NCBI GenBank assembly: GCA_039679375.1 | Contig: JBDKVA010000178.1 | Coordinates: 1 to 9,394, forward strand | DNA from: JBDKVA01 sp039679375 | GTDB lineage: Bacteria; Bacillota; Clostridia; Acetivibrionales; DTU013 | Direction: 5' to 3' | Length of the DNA stretch: 9,394 nucleotides | Shown: in pieces, positions 6,201 through 9,394 of the stretch | Position numbering within the stretch: position 1 is the stretch's first letter | Layout of the letters: every line of letters begins with the position of its first letter | Notes under the pieces: model-generated | Databases searched by the model: none | What the model was told of the DNA's origin: nothing | Seen by the model: only the letters and a program-made list of their open reading frames with translations | Translations under genes and position numbers: made by a program

Positions 6201-9200
6201 ACATCTTGTTGTACGATTGCTTGCTTATTGCAGTTTACTAAATTTGGAAATATTGTTGGTGCAGCTGATGCGGAATCAATTATCTGTATACTTAATTCAG
6301 CACTGTTCCCTGCACTAAAATTGAAAGTTAATGCATTGTTTCCAAAAGGGAGGTTCACCAGATAGCCTTTCTTAATTACAACTGAATTACCGGAAACTGT
6401 ATAATCGATGCCATTAACAAGAGTCTGATCACCATTTTTTATATTGCTTAAAGTATTCCCATTTAAAGTCATCATAATCGTGATATCGGCAGCAATATTC
6501 TTGTCAAAGAAACCCGCCGCCGGGAATATAGTATTTGAACACTCTAATAAACTTAAGTTAATATCTGAAGCATTTCCTGAAGATAAATATATTAGCCCGA
6601 TAGAATTATAATCTGCAGTTGTGCCCGTCGGTGAGTAATATCCTATACTGTTATAACCACAGGAGGCGTCGGAATACAAGTGATAATTTATCAAATACCC
6701 AGCCGAACTGGATGGCATATAAATATAATAAGGACTTGTACCAGAACCGTCAGGCAGGCTGATCGTTCCGGATATCATAGAATTTGCAGGTATCAACGTG
6801 AAATTAATATTTGAAACTGCTGAGCTGTTTATTTGTAAATTTACCGATGAACCGGCATAACCTGCTGAAGGCTTATAATTTCCCGCATAGAAGCCTTGCT
6901 TTAAATAACCATTCAGATCGGATGCAATATGGTACTGGGCATAATAACTATTGTTTACAGGAACATATATTGTGTATGGAGCATTTTGCTCACCTTTACT
7001 GATTGATATATATTCATCTGCCATAAAATCTTTATTCGATAATGTTATTGCAATCTCTGTATCAACTTGTAATGGAGATGAGGCTGTTATTGTTCCTGAT
7101 ACGGCAATTCCGGCGGCTATCCGAAGGTCAACACCACTGATATTGGATATTGATGCATCAAACTTAGAAGCCAGGTCTTTGTCGAATGTTGTTTCATTGG
7201 TCGAACAGTAACCATAAGGAACAAATCCAATATTGGAATCACTGTCAATGTTGTATAAGATGCTGTAACCCTGCATTGAAGGAACCTTCAGTGTAAAATC
7301 GGCAGAATCGTCCCCTTGAGCTATATGTACAACAGTATATGGGTCGAATTCCAGATTATTATTCACAGCATATATGAATATTTCCTGACCGCCAACCAGT
7401 GCTAATGTCCCTGAGGGCAGAGTAACAGTGCCCTGTATGGTTTTTTCTCCTCTTAGTAAGGTAAGATTAGTGTTGCTATTATCTCCTCCGCTAACATCAA
7501 CATCGGCAGCCCCCGTGGAAACTGTCATGCCGTTTGCACCATAATAGCCTGTGGTCTGATATCCGGCATCAGGAGATGTATTATAGCTTATACGATATTT
7601 CGAGCTTTCATTGCCTTCACCAATAGGAATATATAATAGTTGTGACGAATTGAAATTATCATCGGAGGCATATTGTGTTCCGTTATTTGTATATGCATTA
7701 ACATTCAACGAAATAGTCGGGTTTACGGTTATAGGAACAACTAATTCATATGCAACTGAGTTTTGTCCCTCGGGAATTATTACATCCTTGTCAATAGTAA
7801 AATCGCCATTGACTCCATTTACATTTACCGTCAGTCCGCCTGACGGTGCAGTTTCCCCTGCAGGTAAGGAGACATATCCGCTAATTACCCTGGATTTTAT
7901 CAAGGTGATATCTATCCCTTGAATATTGCCGCTTTTTACACTCACATCATTAGAAAACTTCTTTTGCGGTACTGTTCCGGAATTACTAAATCCGCAGGCT
8001 GTCAAATACCTGGTATCGAATAAATTGTAACACGTAATATCATAACCATACCCTGGAGCAGTTGATGGTACATTCAGAGTATAAGAGACCGAATCGGCCA
8101 TCGCAGGCATTTCTACAGGATAGTAGGCTTCACCATATTGATTTGCCGCTCCCATCACAAGCAGCAAACCTCCCTCGGGAGCTGCATCCCCGTTAGGCAG
8201 TGATATGGTACCTGATATTGTCCTGTTACCTATCATAAGGATATCGGCCGTCTTGTAACTGTCAGTCAAGTCCAGAGACGTAGCCAGACATGCATCCGGA
8301 ACAGCTATATAAGGGCTATAATAACCGTTTTCTAAATAACCATAATCATCAGCAGTATTCCCATAACTGTAATTGAAAATTTCATAAGAAACCAAATAAT
8401 TAGGTAACGCGGGCAAATTATAAATTAAAAATGAAACAGTGTCTGATCCTTCAGGTATATATACAGCCGTTTCACCGGTATATAGTCCATTTGATGCCGT
8501 TATTCTTACATGTATGTTTCCGATAGGTGCTTTTACCCCAAATCCAAGCGATATATCACCACTAATATAGCTCCTTCGCCCATACCATATTTCCTCAATG
8601 AAATAATTACCTTTATCCGTAACAGATAAAGACATTAGTTTGTCCCCGGCAAAAAACATAGCAACTATCCAATATCCTTTATGAAAGCATGTTTCAGATA
8701 CCCAGGTATTTGTTACTTCATCGTATTTGAATATATTTTTCTTCCCTGCGGCAATAGTGCCTGCGGAATTTACTGCATAAATCGGCTCAGAGAACTGGTG
8801 CATAATAGTGGTAATATCATTTGAATTAAATTCATATTTATTACAAATTAGCGTTCCCTTATTTTTAAGTGAAAATATTGGTGTATCATGCATGCTTTCT
8901 GGATAATCAAAAAACAATAAGTCAGATTGGTCAGAAAGTGTAAAACTGTTCTCCCCTACTGAATATTTATAAATAGCTGAATTATAATAACCATCACCCC
9001 ATCCGCTTTGCTGCCAGTAAAAGAAACTTTTATTGTCATCTGTAAAAAGCATATCACCTACTTCTGATAAAGCACCCGAAGTTATATTAATAGCACTTGC
9101 AGTTGTATTCGTTATATTTGCATCAAATACATATAATATCGGTCTCGTTTCACCTCCAACTACATATATCCTGTTCTCCCTTTCATAAACATGTCTGTGA

Positions 9201-9394
9201 GCAACATCTATATTCCTATATAAAACACTATCTTCAGGTATCTTATATATCAGGTTTCCAATAATTTCATATGTATTTAAATCTAATTCAACAACAAGAT
9301 TATCTCCATCTTTATATACAATATATAAACTATCACCATCTTCAGAAATACACAGATTGGATGGGGTATTCGGCAATCTGACTGTCCTTTCAAT
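3239..9394 (-). CDS. Giant modular S-layer-anchored surface protein (5' end outside window)
   Basis: At least 2051 codons are present. The frame stays open to the window edge, so the signal peptide and true start are missing; the TTG at 9376 is internal. From N to C terminus: a beta-propeller-like region (about 9394-8580; SEDGDSLYIVY strand patterns); five ISGTISLP...APEGG...IPEG modules (about 8580-6540); two X2/CBM_X2 modules (about 6540-5980); an Ig-like domain (about 5975-5690); two more ISGT modules (about 5690-5090); a triple-tyrosine-like domain (about 5085-4800; YRFSVYSDSTGW); a third X2 module (about 4795-4510); a Gly/Pro linker (about 4510-4400); an unrecognised pre-SLH beta domain (about 4400-3788); and three SLH modules (3787-3242). 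One further diverged ISGT-like copy begins the series at 8580. The X2 signature is TLNGNTLSNIKNG then DYTV and VIKKGYL. LTRAEF marks the first SLH; the other two have TTQD and RASA instead. It should be displayed on the wall and bind glycan or protein, but no catalytic or dockerin motif is visible. Confidence 0.95.
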   Translation of the reverse strand: MERTVRLPNTPSNLCISEDGDSLYIVYKDGDNLVVELDLNTYEIIGNLIYKIPEDSVLYRNIDVAHRHVYERENRIYVVGGETRPILYVFDANITNTTASAINITSGALSEVGDMLFTDDNKSFFYWQQSGWGDGYYNSAIYKYSVGENSFTLSDQSDLLFFDYPESMHDTPIFSLKNKGTLICNKYEFNSNDITTIMHQFSEPIYAVNSAGTIAAGKKNIFKYDEVTNTWVSETCFHKGYWIVAMFFAGDKLMSLSVTDKGNYFIEEIWYGRRSYISGDISLGFGVKAPIGNIHVRITASNGLYTGETAVYIPEGSDTVSFLIYNLPALPNYLVSYEIFNYSYGNTADDYGYLENGYYSPYIAVPDACLATSLDLTDSYKTADILMIGNRTISGTISLPNGDAAPEGGLLLVMGAANQYGEAYYPVEMPAMADSVSYTLNVPSTAPGYGYDITCYNLFDTRYLTACGFSNSGTVPQKKFSNDVSVKSGNIQGIDITLIKSRVISGYVSLPAGETAPSGGLTVNVNGVNGDFTIDKDVIIPEGQNSVAYELVVPITVNPTISLNVNAYTNNGTQYASDDNFNSSQLLYIPIGEGNESSKYRISYNTSPDAGYQTTGYYGANGMTVSTGAADVDVSGGDNSNTNLTLLRGEKTIQGTVTLPSGTLALVGGQEIFIYAVNNNLEFDPYTVVHIAQGDDSADFTLKVPSMQGYSILYNIDSDSNIGFVPYGYCSTNETTFDKDLASKFDASISNISGVDLRIAAGIAVSGTITASSPLQVDTEIAITLSNKDFMADEYISISKGEQNAPYTIYVPVNNSYYAQYHIASDLNGYLKQGFYAGNYKPSAGYAGSSVNLQINSSAVSNINFTLIPANSMISGTISLPDGSGTSPYYIYMPSSSAGYLINYHLYSDASCGYNSIGYYSPTGTTADYNSIGLIYLSSGNASDINLSLLECSNTIFPAAGFFDKNIAADITIMMTLNGNTLSNIKNGDQTLVNGIDYTVSGNSVVIKKGYLVNLPFGNNALTFNFSAGNSAELSIQIIDSASAAPTIFPNLVNCNKQAIVQQDVTVTMTLNGNTLSNIKNGDQTLVNGVDYTVTGNTTIIKKSYLNGLPTGYTRLTFYFNTGKTCELIILVFDIPSVPCRIDILHNGPNAVIPSSGTSIKSFSAKVMDSSGIEYTDQKVTWSLAGPVEGVSVEGVSIDQNTGLVTITKDAQPGVFLVIAKAGSITSHTIITLYRPIYNTISGTITLTDGVAPEGGATGSLTFYGETISVGEVAIPEGENTVDFSFDIKPDIYSKIECKMSSSKWIWTSASGSTGPIDVTNTNISGLNINISRDANMLSGTVKLSAGVAPAGGAGIQWLFPTPGYAGANVTISEGSNSTDFVIYVSKNITEAKISGYVMMRNGKKTGATFDEPDLIDMSGGDIAGIVLTVNSRTIPDILNVISLASDKQSPQQANTPISWMCQPTDSSGSILYRFSVYSDSTGWQVMQEYTNNYIFNWKPETLGDYIIKVEIKHALSQQTYDGYKQVEYKVVKQILNSTIAPASASFDKKTSAQADISVTMVLNGNTLSSIKNGTSTLVSGTDYAVSGSNVVIKKGYLSGLAKGNAILTFYFSEGNNAELNITITDSTSTGSGTPTGGGAPIGGGVPFIPIFPVGGLSGNLNSGNEPDNGVMTIAPICSDTNAKVEITADNYKALLDSAAEENGIKNLTINVNDVSVGEYNAQLPSSALTGTTNEVNITLNTAVANITLPSNMFRETDVQGAQNIGINVAAADRSTLPESVTKIIGKAPVVDISITVNGDVKPWNNPDAPVTVSIPYTLKDGENPDNITVFYIDGTGNLVNMQGIYDPDTKRVTFTTTHFSKYMVKVNNVMFSDLTGFEGYAGYIESMAAKGIINGIGNNKFAPGKVLTRAEFSKLLVEMLQLDITDKSVIFSDVDTSIWYAPYVNAAYKSGLIKGVGDNRFDPDNTITTQDAALILVRALKYKGITIKAGSLSEIKDDKDISNYAKEAVGFTVSNGIIRVDSEGNFNAGDTVNRASAAEYIYKVFNFKAV
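5804..5833. repeat. Exact 15-bp tandem duplication inside the giant gene
   Basis: ACTTACACCTTCTAC occurs twice head to tail (5804-5818 and 5819-5833). On the coding strand this doubles a five-residue unit, giving VEGVSVEGVS in the Ig-like domain. It keeps the frame and looks like a recent slippage event. Confidence 0.9.
6121..6190. repeat. Near-identical DNA repeat in X2 modules, copy 1
   Basis: This 70-bp block matches 6403-6472 at 65 of 70 positions, including 41 identical bases in a row (6129-6169). The copies are 282 bp (94 codons) apart, the length of one X2 module, so the two adjacent modules arose by recent duplication or were kept alike by gene conversion. It encodes the TLNGNTLSNIKNGDQTLVNG stretch. 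Confidence 0.92.
6403..6472. repeat. Near-identical DNA repeat in X2 modules, copy 2
   Basis: This is the partner of 6121-6190, with five differences in 70 bp; the identical core is 6411-6451. The third X2 module (around 4660-4710) shares the protein motif but is much more diverged in DNA, so it is the older copy. Confidence 0.92.

Noticed and set aside
4510..6540. Cellulosome scaffoldin reading of the giant protein, based on X2 modules
   Set aside because: No cohesin, dockerin or recognised cellulose-binding module is visible in the window. X2 modules also occur in ordinary SLH-anchored surface proteins.
7611..7922. 103-codon + ORF within the giant gene
   Set aside because: It is a shadow of the repeat modules on the opposite strand, with no domain or ribosome site.

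Overview
The window looks like part of a genome from the low-to-moderate GC Clostridia (Firmicutes). Three things suggest this: two exported proteins with S-layer homology (SLH) modules, which bind secondary cell-wall polymer; X2-type (CBM_X2) modules, known from clostridial surface and cellulosome proteins; and strong Gram-positive ribosome binding sites with some TTG starts. No species is assigned.

Layout. Positions 1-138 hold a perfect 12-bp inverted repeat and a likely promoter. Positions 139-1689 (+) encode a 516-aa secreted protein with an N-terminal SLH region, an Ala/Ser-rich linker and a copper-amine-oxidase-N-like beta domain. Converging on it, 16 bp away, is a lipoprotein cyclophilin (1706-2302, -). 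A gene-poor stretch of about 390 bp (2303-2690) contains a degenerate 15-bp tandem repeat (2442-2546); one of its frames reads as a Cys-rich pentapeptide array that is broken by stops. A small coiled-coil protein follows (2691-2954, +) with its own extended -10 promoter. The intergenic stretch 2955-3238 is rich in secondary structure: several hairpins whose only imperfections are G-U pairs on the + strand, and a compact three-way junction with a possible pseudoknot. I read it as a candidate unrecognised structured RNA. A further hairpin next to it fits the terminator of the opposing gene. The rest (3239-9394, -) is one giant modular surface-protein gene, at least 2051 codons, whose 5' end lies beyond the window.

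How the parts relate. The two large proteins are both built to sit on the cell wall through SLH modules, one anchored at the N-terminus and the giant one at the C-terminus. The cyclophilin lipoprotein would fold exported proteins outside the membrane, so it suits a neighbourhood of large secreted proteins, but the genes are not in one operon: each has its own orientation or promoter. The first gene is visibly more GC-rich than the giant gene. No enzyme active site, transposase, CRISPR array, tRNA or rRNA was seen. The most unusual items are the structured intergenic region at 2954-3180 and the decayed-looking Cys-rich repeat at 2427-2570.
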